In this document: positions 47,600 to 58,452 of the stretch, piece by piece
Position numbering within the stretch: position 1 is the first letter of the stretch
How the letters are laid out: every line of letters begins with the position of its first letter
Assembly: GCF_051020955.1 (NCBI RefSeq)
Contig: NC_135022.1
Location: forward strand, 12,326,966-12,390,965
From: Megalopta genalis
Lineage: Eukaryota; Arthropoda; Insecta; Hymenoptera; Halictidae
DNA: 64,000 nucleotides
Reading direction: 5' to 3'
Notes under the pieces: model-generated
Seen by the model: only the letters and a program-made list of their open reading frames with translations
Database searches by the model: none
Told to the model about the DNA's origin: nothing
Made by a program: the position numbers and the translations under genes

Positions 47600-48360
47600 C
47601 GCGCGTTCTTTTCAGGTTCGTAAACTCGAAGGCGTGGAGAATCGCCGAGGATGCAGACCGAATAATCGATTCGCCGGCGGGGTTCCGCGAAGAATTTCGG
47701 ATCGTGGTGTTACCGAGCCGCGATTGGAACTCGGCGAAAGGATAAAATGAACGCGAGGGAGGATGATCGATTGCCGTGGAGGTGTTCCCCGTCCCGAAAG
47801 CCGATGTTCCACGAAGTGGAGGCACAGTTAGCGTGAACGAGGCATTCGTATGCAGCGTGCCGGCCGTGTAGACGCATAGGCGATCGTGCCTCGCCTGGCC
47901 GGTTCGTCCCGTTCATTCACTAACCCGCTTCGTACTCCAGTACATTATTGTTAGACAACTGCCCGTTTCCGGCGCTATCGCTTCTACGTGTTTGTCATAT
48001 TTTCGTCGGCCATTATGGACGGCCGCCGCGAACGGAACGCGTCTCTCTCTCTCTCTCCTCTCCTCCGGTCTTTCCTACGTTCTCGCGAATTTTCGAAACC
48101 GCGACGAACGGTCGCGTCGCTCGATGCCGGTCGATCGAGCTCTGCTCTCTGCGAAATGGGCACGATTTAACGATTTTAATTTTCGAATTTAATTTTCCCC
48201 TCTCAATTTTCATTGGAAGAAAAATTCGGTCTTCCACGAAGCGACGTAATTTCAAATTATTTGAAATTATTCTTTATTATTATATTAAATTATAATAAAA
48301 TTATATATATATATTATTATATCAACATATTTCAATTTATTCGTCGAGTCCTGCAGAATA
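47600..48360. other. GC-rich block then AT-rich DNA, no gene recognised
   Basis: Frames of 60-115 codons overlap on both strands between 47570 and 48300, without domains. No repeat structure is visible apart from a short CT run at 48044. Confidence 0.5.
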
Positions 48361-48435
48361 AAAATGTTATGTTAATATGGATCTGAAAATGTTATATTAA
48401 TATGGACCTGAAAATGTTATATTAATATAGATCCG
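48361..48435. repeat. 25-bp tandem triplicate
   Basis: AAAATGTTATRTTAATATRG followed by A.CYG occurs exactly three times in succession with 2-3 differences per unit. Confidence 0.9.
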
Positions 48436-48959
48436 AAAATTGTATAATTAGATATAATTGAACAATCCTTAAGAAGTCTGAAACTGTACGTTGCAACATA
48501 TTGTACAGTAATTATTTTGTCTAACCCTTGTACCTAAGCGATAATATATTTCTTTAACATCTTTTGGTAATAAAGATTTTTTCCTGTGAATAAATGAATA
48601 AATGAATAAATAAATATTTATCACTTCGGCTGCATCGTCACCCATCTGTGGTCGATAGAATTATTTGCTCAGATTTGAAAATTAGTTTATCCGCTAATCT
48701 ATTAAATCTTGTTAATTTTATTAGGATCAGGATACTGTAAAAATAACTACTCGACTGTGCAATTATAATATGATTCAATAAAGCACAATTTAATTTTAAC
48801 AACTTTTTTCAGGCTTTTAGCATGGCAGTCAAAGTGTTAATTAGTATAGTCGGTGTAAAGTTGGTGCGACGAGTTTAACGTTAAATTTACGGATCACTAA
48901 AAGCAATCGTTTTCTATTAGTTCGTAGCAATAAGACATTTATTCCGATTTGGAACTATT

Positions 48960-50509
48960 TTTATTGCAACATTTGCCGCAAGTAACGCGTTGAATAAATA
49001 AGTTATAAATGTTTGATTACATTTAATAAAATAAATGTACAATCTGAATAATCGGGAAAAAAAACCCGTCACTTCAAAATCGGTTTCAATAATTAACCAT
49101 TATTAACTGCCTAAGAATACAAGTCGAGAAAATAGGAAACCATTCTCGAAGCTCGAGCTACTTTCTACTTGGGGTCCGATCGGCCCCGCGTTTAATTCAT
49201 CCTGGAATCGGAATCGGAATCGGAAACGCGGGGACCCCGGTTTTCGCAATCCACGAAGCTCGACATTACGATGTCGATCTCACACCTGAGCAGGAGAGCG
49301 TGCCTTTCGTGTCGCGCGGTAACAGATCGTTTCCGGCGCGCGCGGAGCCTCCACGCCGGAAGAATTATTCAATGGCGTACTCGCTAACTGCGACTACTCG
49401 ATAGATCGCTGTGCGCCGATACCGGCCGCCGAGCCGAGCGCTGCCGAGCGGCGCCGAGCGACGCCGAGCGACGCCGAGACGACCTAACGGAACGAAACCG
49501 CCAGCCGAAAAACTCCGATGCAAATGAAATCGCGAGGAATGCCCGACGATCATGTAATCTCTAATTTTCGTTTACTATTCGTATGCTATTTTCGTTTCTA
49601 TTTAAACCTCCTTTGCCCACTGGCCCATGGAGACTTTCGAATGTCCGAAACGAATTCTATTCGATGATTTATTTTTCGTTATTTGGGTAAGTGTAACTGT
49701 TTGAATCGCTGCTTTTTGCGGCGAAACAGCACATATTGCTTCCTGCTGGTTGTTTACAGAGCGTAGAGATGATTCTCTCTCTTTAGGAAAAACGCTCCTT
49801 ATTTTTCTGCAAATGTTCGCTGTACAAGTTTATTTTCTTTTTTCGAATTATTTGTGTTCGTTTACGTTTTGACTTTTCTTATTTTCTTTCAGCTTAACGG
49901 TGAAAAACGATAAAGAGCGGGTTATTGTTATTGAATTGCACGAGGGAAGAATGAAGAACGCCGATATTATTGTGACTAGATTACAGATTTCACGCATTTA
50001 TGACAAGAATGACATTTATGAAAGATTAGAAACGTTTAATAGTGTCGATATACTACTTTCGACCGGTTAAAATTATTAAACAAACAATGAAATTTCTAAG
50101 GTGATTCTGTATCTTGCAACAGATGCAAGAAATTTTTGTTTGGCATGAAGATCCGCAGTCTAGTTATGACTGTACAAAAAATTATGACTGTACAAAAAAT
50201 CTCCGATTAATCGTTCAAGTCGACGAATGAGTTACAATTAGCTTTACAAAATTCGTGGAATGAAATTAGAGTAACCGAGTGTGCGACAATTGTAAATAAT
50301 TTTCGAAAAGGCCTTCGAAATTGCATTGAAGCCAAAGGGTTAACATTTTAACGCTCAGTGTAAATTTTATTGCATAGTTTTGTGATTAATACGTTTATTG
50401 AAATATGTAGAATACTTTGGTAAAATATATAGAATAGTTTGATAAAATATATAGAAATAGTTTGGTAAAATATATAAAATATTAGAAATATATAGAATAT
50501 TAAATTGAA
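48960..50509. other. Intergenic DNA, no gene recognised
   Basis: Mostly AT-rich, with a GC-rich patch at 49150-49550 that includes a short GCCGAGCGACGCCGAGC repeat near 49440. Degenerate TATAGAATAGTTTGRTAAAA repeats lie at 50400-50490. Confidence 0.5.
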
Positions 50510-50668
50510 GCGTCATTATTTCCAGAGCAGCTTAGAAATATATAATAGCATTATATATATATATATAAATAAATAATAATATATATAAATAAATAATAAA
50601 ATTCTTATAAACTGCTATATATATATAGCGTCATTATTTCCAGAGCAGCTTAGAAATATATAATAGCA
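50510..50668. repeat. 41-bp exact direct repeat flanking TATA-rich DNA
   Basis: GCGTCATTATTTCCAGAGCA and the next 21 bases occur at 50510-50550 and again at 50628-50668 without a difference by eye, separated by 77 bases of TATA/AAAT microsatellite. Confidence 0.85.
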
Positions 50669-52357
50669 AGAATTTTCTCCGTACCTTGCAATTTTTCACA
50701 ACAAATCCCTCTACGTAGAATCAGAACCTCTTTCGTCGAAGAAAATTTCTATGAACGAATCTTCTGCCATACGTTCGCGCGATAGATTTTGGAGCCTATC
50801 AAGCAAATTCCCGATAAGATAGCAGCCACACAGTGGACTAAATACACTGCTCGAAAGAGTTACAGCACCGAAAAATTTTGGACAAAAATTGGCCAACTTC
50901 CAGGATGTGTTGACGAGATTATTTTGAAGGTTTACTCTCTTAAAGTTTATCTTTAAATTAAAGGGAGGAGGATGAAACTTCGTTCGGCCGCAAATAGCAT
51001 CTCCGAAAGAAATTGTCCTTAGTCAGTGCATTTCGTCGAACTTGGCTACTTTGAATACGACAAACAAGACCTCGAATTTAAAGGATTACAGTGGCGTGGG
51101 CGCGCCAAACTAGAAATCCAGAAACATTATTTTAAATCAGAGCTTTCAAGCTTCGATTTAAAAGGAAAGTCATCGTCCTACAATGATTTCTCGCGTAATT
51201 ATCGTCGGTCCAATTCGGCCGATTTACATCGGAAATTTCTTTACGCTGCGACCTTTTTTAGCTTAATCGACCTCTACGTCGATTCACGCGACTTCGATGC
51301 TCCAAGGTCTCTCAAAGGGTTAAATTGACAACGATCGCGGCGAGTATCTCGTGGTCGATCGACGCGAAACTTTCGTCCGGCGTTCATTAAATTCTCGTTG
51401 ACCTGTAATCATCGAAGAGGTGAACGCCGCTGGTCTCGGTATCGTACGAATTCGAGGAACGGTTGCACAACGGTTGCATATACCGGGGATGGAAATAGAG
51501 TGTTGTCTAATTTCGGTTTCTCCGAAGATGACTATAAAAGCGCCGGGATTTGCATAAGCTTCCGCAGTCTGCCGGCCGGTGATGCATATCGGTAGCATCG
51601 TCTCGCGGTCTCGCCGATCTCGGATCTGGCGTGCGAGACTCGAGCGAGGATCGAGCGAAGATCGATCGGGTCTCGCGGAGGGTCTCGAAATGTTCCGGAA
51701 GGGTGAGTGCTCCGTTTCCGTGGCGGATTGAGGGTCGCACTGAAGTCTAAAGTCTGAGGCGTCGTGCACGGCAACCTGAACACGCGTGTCCCTCCTCGGC
51801 GAGCACAGTCCGAAGGACTCTCTCTCTCTCTCTCTCTCTCTCTCGCTCTCTGTCTCTCTCGCTCTCTCTCCTGCTCTCTTCTCCCCGGGTGAAGAAGAAA
51901 CGTGGTCACAGAACACAACAAGGTGGAGGCAGGAGGCGGTGAACAACCACGAGGAGGACGAGGCGGAGGAGGAGCGGGAGACGGGGGGGAGAGGCAGGGA
52001 ACGAGGAGGGAGTTCGCAGAGTTCTGGCTGGGTGAGCACACGTCCGGTCATTATCGGAGCTTATCTACATGAGCACACCTCAAACGTACCCAACCAGACC
52101 CGACCGTTCGCTCGCGTACGTACCGAGAGGCTCGCGCGTTACCATTGTGCCCGTGTTTAGAAACCGCGTCTCTGTCTCCTCTTTCTGGCCCCGGCGAAAA
52201 ATTACGCTTTTCTCCTTTACCTGGTCCCGAATGTCTGCGCCTCGATCGAGCCACGAGCACGCCGCGCCGATTATCGAAGTTCGTCCAAGGATCACTTACC
52301 TGGAACAGAAAGAATATGATTTCGTTAGAACAGCCGGTGAACGTTCACACAGTTTAA
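50669..52357. other. Intergenic DNA, no gene recognised
   Basis: AT-rich to about 51300, then GC-rich with a CT run at 51818-51870. A 100-codon plus frame at 51026-51328 has no domain. TCTCAAAGGGTTAA at 51311 is likely an old TTAA-element end. Confidence 0.5.
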
Positions 52358-52595
52358 CCCTTTGCACTCGAGCGGTGACTCCGAGGCACCACGAAAATTA
52401 TTACATCACGTTCGAAAATAATATTTATATTATCGAAGCGCAGATGTAAAAAGATCGTTGAAAGTCTAACTGTTGTATGAGTCACGAGACTCGATTTCAT
52501 ATGCATGAAATACACTTTGTCATGTAAAATGGAAATACTATAAGTCGGAAAAGTTAATTTAGATTTACAGTTAAAATCGCTTCGAGTGCAAAGGG
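52358..52595. mobile_element. TTAA-flanked MITE (piggyBac-like), copy 4
   Basis: It begins CCCTTTGCACTCGAGCGG and ends CGCTTCGAGTGCAAAGGG, inverted repeats of about 16 bp. TTAA (52354-52357) lies on the left and TTGA (52596-52599) on the right, so one target copy has mutated. At 238 bp it is the clearest full-length member and a good reference for the family. Confidence 0.85.
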
Positions 52596-53190
52596 TTGAT
52601 TATGCGCGCTGGAGATCTACGCGCTCGACGCTTCGAAATATTCGACGTCCCGAATATTTCGAAAAATTACGGCCACCGAAATTATAGCGTTCTCGGTGTT
52701 ACGGTCGGGGTGATTTTCTTTGAAGTGGAAGGTGATTCGCTTGGTACCGTGCGTCGGAAGTTTCGTCCAACTTTTTATCAGGCCAATAAATTTCAATACT
52801 CGTAGCATGACGATAGTACTAATTTATTTTATTTACTTAATTGACGGGAGAACGTTTTAACATTACAAGCATAATTACGAATGTTGTGTACGACGAAGAT
52901 CGTTTCGTTGATAATATTCGAACGAAACAATTAGTACTGATACGAGAATTAGATAACAAAGACGATAGTGATACGAGTAACGTTGACAGTAATATTAACA
53001 ATAGTAATTACATAATATCATATAATATAATAGACAGAGTGTCTAAAAATGAATATTTAAAAAATAACGAAAGAAGTTGAGAGAATGGCAACGGCGATTG
53101 GCATCGACGAGACCTTTGTGCAAAATAAAAAAAGTTGTTCACCAATTGCATAAAACAAGAACTGAATAACAAATGTATTTTTTCGTTTAA

Positions 53191-53356
53191 CCTATTAACT
53201 GTCAAATTTTTTTATTTTTTTAATTTTTGACGGGAGAAGTTATATATATGCACAAGAAGTTGTGTAACGATATAATTATACTCAAATTATGTTTCGTTGT
53301 TAAAATATTTTACATTTTTTAAAAAGTCCCAAATAGGAATCGTGGCAGTTAATGGG
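53191..53356. mobile_element. TTAA-flanked MITE, second family
   Basis: TTAA is at 53187-53190 and 53357-53360. The ends CCTATTAACTGTCA and TGGCAGTTAATGGG are inverted copies. It is 166 bp with no coding capacity. The end sequence differs from the CCCTTTGCACTCGAG family. Confidence 0.75.
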
Positions 53357-53440
53357 TTAATAATCTCAATTGATAATAACGTAACAGTACTCTGAAATTC
53401 TTCTAATCATTAATCCGTATTTACTAATATAGATAATTAT

Positions 53441-54193
53441 ACAGAGTGTCCCAGGTTTTAATGTTCAAACGTTGTCAGTGTATTCTATGGCACGAAGTAA
53501 GAAAAAAATGTTATATAAACATAGGTCATATAGAGCTTTATTAAGAATCTATAACAAAAATTCAGAATAGGAATAGTAATCAACTTGCTGTTACCGCGAG
53601 CATTGGCTTGAATAGATCAGCGCATGCCGTGTGTTTATGTAAGCTGTGTTTATTAATACATTTCAAAATGTCTACCGTTGTTGACAAATACATGATTGAC
53701 ATCGATCGAAGATCGAATTTCGTTTCTATCCTCTTTCATTTCATTGAACGAATTTTTGTTATAACTTCTTAATAAAGCTCTATACGACCTAACTTTACAT
53801 AACATTTTTGTCTTACTCTGTGCCATAGAATATACCGACAAAGTTTCAACATTAACACGTTCCGTGCCGAGCTTTTTTTACTCGAATCTTCACACTTTGA
53901 TATTTTACTAAAACTTGATGTATTACGTGCAATTATTAATTCTCGTACACATAACAACGTAACAAAAACTTATCAACGCCCATTCTTGCGGTGGAAATTG
54001 ATTCTTCGGTTCTAAATTTCTTGTAAACAATTTGTTCGGTTCACTAAGTAAACATGCAAGCGTGTACCATCGATGGTACACGTGGCACGGAACGTGTTAA
54101 TAAAGCTCTATATGACCTATCTTTACATAACATTTTTTTCTTACTCTGTGCCATAGAATATACCGACAAAGTTTCAACATTAAAACCTGGGAC
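53441..54193. mobile_element. Element with about 100-bp terminal inverted repeats
   Basis: The left end (GTGTCCCAGGTTTTAATGTT, then ATTCTATGGCAC, then CATAGGTCATATAGAGCTTT) is inverted at 54100-54193. A second copy of the right arm lies at 53769-53851, so the right side is duplicated, with another element (53856-54096) between the two copies. The middle (53550-53768) has no recognised frame. The superfamily is not clear; CAG next to TA at the left end would fit a TA-inserting family. Confidence 0.7.
53856..54096. mobile_element. TTAA-flanked MITE, third family, nested
   Basis: TTAA is at 53852-53855 and 54097-54100. The ends CACGTTCCGTGCCGAG and GTGGCACGGAACGTG are inverted copies. It sits exactly between two copies of the right arm of the 53441-54193 element. 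It is 241 bp with no coding capacity. Confidence 0.8.
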
Positions 54194-55211
54194 ACCATTA
54201 TAATTATATACAAAAATATCCTACTGGATATTATTATATTACATTATTACTATATCTAAGCAATTAGGTCGCGCTGCGTTCGTTCCAAAGGATCGAACGA
54301 GATATCACGGCGTGAACGGTCTAGACCCGCTTTCGAGGCGCTTCCGCTCGGTTTCGGAATAATATTTCAGGTGCGACTCGCCGCGAGAGGTTCGAAGAAT
54401 GGCGCCGGCCCCCGGCTGGACAAAAGAGAGGATGCAAGGTCTAATTTCGGCGAGGGCCGCGGGTTTCGTCATCGCGACGGGTTACGTTAGCGGAGTGTCC
54501 GCGCGAGCAAGTGGAACGACGACGGACCGTTTTCGAGGCACAGAGGCACAGAGGTCAGCGACGACCTGCGCGAAGAGGGCAGCAGCGAGAGGTGGAAGCA
54601 CGCTTCGGTGCTCCCGGCGTAGCGACGAGTCGAGTCGAGTCGAGTCGCGTCGAGTCGAATCGAGCCGAGAGACGACCTCGGCGACTCCTCTGCCCGAGGT
54701 CTGGACAGAGGTCCGATTAAATGGTAGATTTCGGTGTCTCGACTGTCGACGATCACCCTTCCGACGCTTATTACAAAGGGCTGGCCGAAACCCACCTCCC
54801 ATTTAATCGGTTCACTTTGCTATTTGGAGAGATACTCTGCTCGCACCCGGAACGGATCTCCTGTTCCGATCGCGGGACTTAATTGCGCCTTGGCGACTAT
54901 GACGCGTCGCGGTTCTACTACGAGCATCGCTTTATACTGTTCTTGTTTGGGATTACTGTGGCCAGGGATTGGACGAGAAACGGGACACCTGGTATATCGA
55001 GAGGAGCTGCTTCAATATTTCGCGGAGACACCATCGGTGTTTCGTTGATGCGCGTTCTTATGAGAACGCAATCGATCGAGTCACGGATACGCGTTTGGTG
55101 GGTGATCGCAATCTACACGGTTTTATAGTATTATTACTGTTGGCTATGATAATTATCCTACGGTTGGTAACGACTGCACGCCACGCAGTGGCCGGTTTCT
55201 ACAAAAAGAAA
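54194..55211. other. Mostly GC-rich block, no gene recognised
   Basis: A GTCGAGTC-type short repeat lies at about 54634-54665. Frames on both strands between 54399 and 55130 overlap, and none has a recognised domain. Confidence 0.5.
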
Positions 55212-55220
55212 ATTATATAT

Positions 55221-55282
<62 letters not shown>
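55212..55282. repeat. (TA)n microsatellite
   Basis: More than twenty-five TA dinucleotides in a row, followed by ATT-rich DNA to about 55340. Confidence 0.95.
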
Positions 55283-55286
<4 letters not shown>

Positions 55287-55396
55287 ATTATAATAATATT
55301 TATTATTATTATTATTATATTATTATTTATTATATATTATACATTTTTGTATAATATAAAAGCGGAGAGGAGTCCATTTTAAGAACTATCCTCGCA

Positions 55397-55622
55397 ATGC
55401 ATAATTTATTCACTGGTAGTCAATTAAACATGTGGCTTCTTATTTGCTATGATCTGTTTTTTACCATTTGTTCATTTTGGACACGGCTACACGGCTTCAA
55501 AGTAGCCCATCTCCGAATCATTCTAAATTTGTATCATCGTTTATTATTATTTTGTTCCTTGAAAATACATCATTTTTACAGAATTTAATGTACTTAGTAT
55601 GTATTTAAGTTGTGTCAAACGA
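55397..55622 (+). repeat. Dispersed repeat, first copy of a direct pair
   Basis: TTTATTCACTGGTAGTCAAT, CCATTTGTTCATTTTGGACA, AAAGTAGCCCATCTCCGAAT and ACAGAATTTAATGTAC recur in the same order at 62970-63190. A GAATT-type run follows within 60 bp in both. Class unknown; the simple tail could indicate a retroelement, but no frame supports it. Confidence 0.75.
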
Positions 55623-55700
55623 ATAATTGAATTGTTTCGGAACAATGTTCGCAACATGAATGGAATTGAATTGAATTGAAACGAGGATTATTTATAAAAC

Positions 55701-56012
55701 TGTATCAATAATTAATCGAATATAAATAGAATTGCACCATTAATTTTGGGATTCGGATAATCGAGGGTCCTCTGTACCGACAAAAAGACAACAGCAATCC
55801 TCGTACATCCTACTGTATCAATAATTAATCAAATAGTAATAGAATTGAACCATCAATTTTGGGATTCGGATAATCAAGGCTCCACTGTACCTACAAAAAG
55901 ACAACAGCAATCCTCGTACATCCTACTGTATCAATAATTAATCGAATACAAATAGAATTGAACCATCAATTTTGGGATTCGGATAATCGAGGCTCCACTG
56001 TACCGACAAAAA
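55701..56012 (-). repeat. 113-bp tandem array ending in pogo-like terminal repeats
   Basis: TGTATCAATAATTAATCRAA starts units at 55701, 55814 and 55927. Each unit contains GGGATTCGGATAATCGAG and ends in CTGTA at 55774-55776, 55887-55889 and 56000-56002. Read on the minus strand the unit end is TA followed by CAG..CCTCGATTATCCGAATCC, the form of terminal repeat seen in pogo/Tigger-type elements of the Tc1/mariner superfamily. The opposite end and a transposase frame are absent. Confidence 0.75.
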
Positions 56013-57149
56013 GAGATCTCCATGCCCAACTTCGACGTTAAATACCTCGAAAACCATTAACCGTCCGCCCCAAAAACCGCGGGTACCATTAGCCTCGGTA
56101 TTCGAATCCCTACCATTGTGCGCGGTGGCCGAGTCAAAAAGTCGGGAGCGACACATGCGCGGGGTCTCTTCTTGTAAACGAACTGCATAGCAAAATAGTG
56201 GTCGTGATTTATCGGCGAGCATTCGTCGACTCCTTTTTCCGAAGTTCGAAACGTTTTCGACGGCCGAGCAACGAGATCGCTCTAAAAACGCAACGAGCAG
56301 TCCCGTCACGCAACAGAGTTACAATTTGCGATAGGTACGGCGTGTGTATGCTCGACGCAAATGGGCCTTTTTATCTTGGATCGCGGCCGAGGGCTGGTGA
56401 AAAATCGCCGGTGGCCGGCGATGCGTGAACTCGAAACGGCCGGGGAACACGGGCAAAAGAGGACGAAGCTCCGCAACCTCGCCGAAATGCACGAGCCGTG
56501 TTTGCTATCCGGCATTGTCTTCCACCTCCTCGAGCACTCCCCCCTCCACCTCCACCACCTCCACCACCTCCTCCTCCTCCTCCTCCTCCGCCCTCGCGCA
56601 GGTACTCCCGGAGCTCACGCACGCCGGAGACGCTCCTCGCGCGCTTTAATTAACGATCGATCTCTCTCCCTCTTCGTCGCGCTCGCGTATTTGACGATCC
56701 CCGGCTTTGATCTCCTCCTCTGCTCCCTATTTTCCCGCTGGTCGCAAGACTCGGCGCATGCAAATACGCTGATTAACGTTCCTCGTACGACGGCGACGCC
56801 GACGTTTCCATTTTTCCCGCCGCACAGCTCCGCGGAAACGCAGCCAGAAACGTAACTAGAGCCTGTCTCGACTCGATGTCCCCTGTCCGTTAATTATTCC
56901 TAGATCGCATGTGCCTTCGCTGCTCGGAGAATCACTTCGCCGAGACCACGGAAAATTCTGCGAGCCTGCAGATCTCGCCGGTGGAAAAAATCTTTGCGGA
57001 ATGTCGGACGACTGTTCGAACGAGCGCGTTCGAATCGTAGTGGCGTAAGTCGCGTTTTTATCATTATCGGAAGCGGGGAGCGTTGTTGTTCTTGTTGGAA
57101 TGTGTATCGATTACAGACAGAATTTGTTGTTGACCAGTTAGCTGTGTTT
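56013..57149. other. Mostly GC-rich block, no gene recognised
   Basis: A (CCT/CCA)n microsatellite lies at about 56539-56590, which produces glycine- and serine-rich frames. Other frames on both strands lack domains. Confidence 0.5.
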
Positions 57150-57739
57150 GTCGAGTATACTCGTCATGGAGAAGTGGCAGTATTTTGTGTCATGACGAGT
57201 ATACTCGTCATGGAGAAGTGGTGGTATTTTGTATTATGACGAGTATACTCGTCATGGAGAAGTGGTGGTGGTATTTTGTGTTTGACGAGTATACTCGTCA
57301 TGGAGAAGTGATGGTAGTATTTTATGTCATGACGAGTATACTCGTCATGGAGAGAGAAATGGCAGTATTTTGTGTCATGGCGAGTATACTCGTCACGGGG
57401 AAGTGGCAGTATTTTGTGTCATGGCGAGTATACTCGTCATGGTGAAGTGCTAGTATTTTGTATTATGACGAATATACTCGTCATGGAGAAGTGGTAGTAT
57501 TTTATATCATGACGAGTAAACTCGTCATGGAGAAGTGGTGATAGTATTTTGTTTGACGAGTATACTCGTCGTGGAAAAGTGGTGATAGTATTTTGTGTCA
57601 TGACGAGTATACTCGACATGGAAAAGTCGCAGTATTTTGTGTCATGACGAGTATACTCGTCATGGAGAAGTGGTGATAGTATTTTGTTTGACGAGTATAC
57701 TCGTCATGGAGAAGTGATGGTAGTGTTTTATGTCATGAC
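57150..57739. repeat. Palindrome-bearing minisatellite, 13 copies of about 45 bp
   Basis: Each unit has GACGAGTATACTCGTC, a perfect 16-bp palindrome (22 bp where the flanking CAT/ATG also pair), followed by a spacer such as GGAGAAGTGGTAGTATTTTG. Spacing varies from about 43 to 49 bp because of small GTG/GTA insertions in the spacer. The palindrome is intact in nine or more units, and single changes (GAATATAC, GTAAAC, CTCGAC, CTCGTCG) appear in a few. The period is not a multiple of three throughout, so it is not coding. Confidence 0.9.
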
Positions 57740-57783
57740 ACAAATCCAATGAAATAATTTATTTCACTTGCATCTTTAACAGT

Positions 57784-58145
57784 TCAATTTCTTGCACTAT
57801 ATAACAACGAGCCAGACCCATGACGAATATTTCACACAGAATCTAGTAAATACGAATATTATTCGCTTCATTTAAATCGAAACAACAGCTAACAATGAAA
57901 GTAAATGAAGATATATACGAGGAACAAAAATTGTCTCGTTTCATCAACCAAACTATTAACCCTTTGCACTAAAACAAATCAGACTCGTGATGAACGTTTC
58001 AAACATAATCAACTGGTTACGAATGTTATTCGTTTCTATTAAATGGAAACAAAATTTGATTCTTGAATTTTCAAAATCTACCAATGAAAAAAGATAAACA
58101 CGAAGGCATACGAGAAACAAAAATCCTCGCGTTCGATGAAGAGAA
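57784..58145. repeat. Diverged tandem duplication, about 172-187-bp unit
   Basis: The first unit begins CTTGCACTATATAACAACGA and the second TTTGCACTAAAACAAATCAG (about 57963). Both continue with GAC..GTGATGAA or ATGACGAA, TTTCA, a TTCGTTT/TTCGCTT stretch, AACAATGAAAG or CCAATGAAAAA, and ACGAGGAACAAAAA or ACGAGAAACAAAAA. TTAACCC at the second unit's start resembles a TTAA-element end. Confidence 0.6.
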
Positions 58146-58202
58146 CGATGAAGGACGAAGAAGTGCTAATCGATCCCGTTGCGAAATAGATCGTGGTTCA
58201 AG

Positions 58203-58240
58203 GGGTCACGTAAGTCAAAATTTGACTTACGTCACTGCGA
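58203..58240. repeat. Short palindrome with the ACTTACG motif
   Basis: TCACGTAAGTCAAA is followed at once by its inverse TTTGACTTACGTCA with one mismatch. It belongs to the motif family listed at 25885-25925. Confidence 0.75.
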
Positions 58241-58276
58241 TTCTGTGACCTAATCGAATGTCGAAGCGACTAAATA

Positions 58277-58452
58277 CAATAAATTCTCCCTAATTAACGC
58301 TGAGATTGTGCACAAAAATGGACAATTTGGAAAGATGAGATGCGATCATTCGAGCCTAGCGGCTCGTTTTTATAATTATCGACAATCGTCGACTATGAAA
58401 ACGAACCATAAGGCTCGAATAATCGTATCTTCTCTTTCCAAATTGTCCATTC
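58277..58452. mobile_element. Hairpin MITE, CAGT-type, copy E, right end truncated
   Basis: It begins CAATAAATTCTCCC after TA and keeps the left arm (GTGCACAAAAATGGACAATT) and most of the right arm (CTTTCCAAATTGTCCATT). The last 45 or so bases, with the right terminus, are replaced by CCTCCCCCC. Confidence 0.8.

Noticed and set aside
57185..57445. Plus-strand frame across the palindromic minisatellite with recurring DEYTRHGEV-like words
   Set aside because: Unit length is not a constant multiple of three, so the frame shifts between units. The open frame is accidental.
57150..57739. CRISPR-like array (repeated palindrome with spacers)
   Set aside because: The spacers are near-identical to each other, there are no cas genes, and the context is eukaryotic. 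It is a minisatellite.
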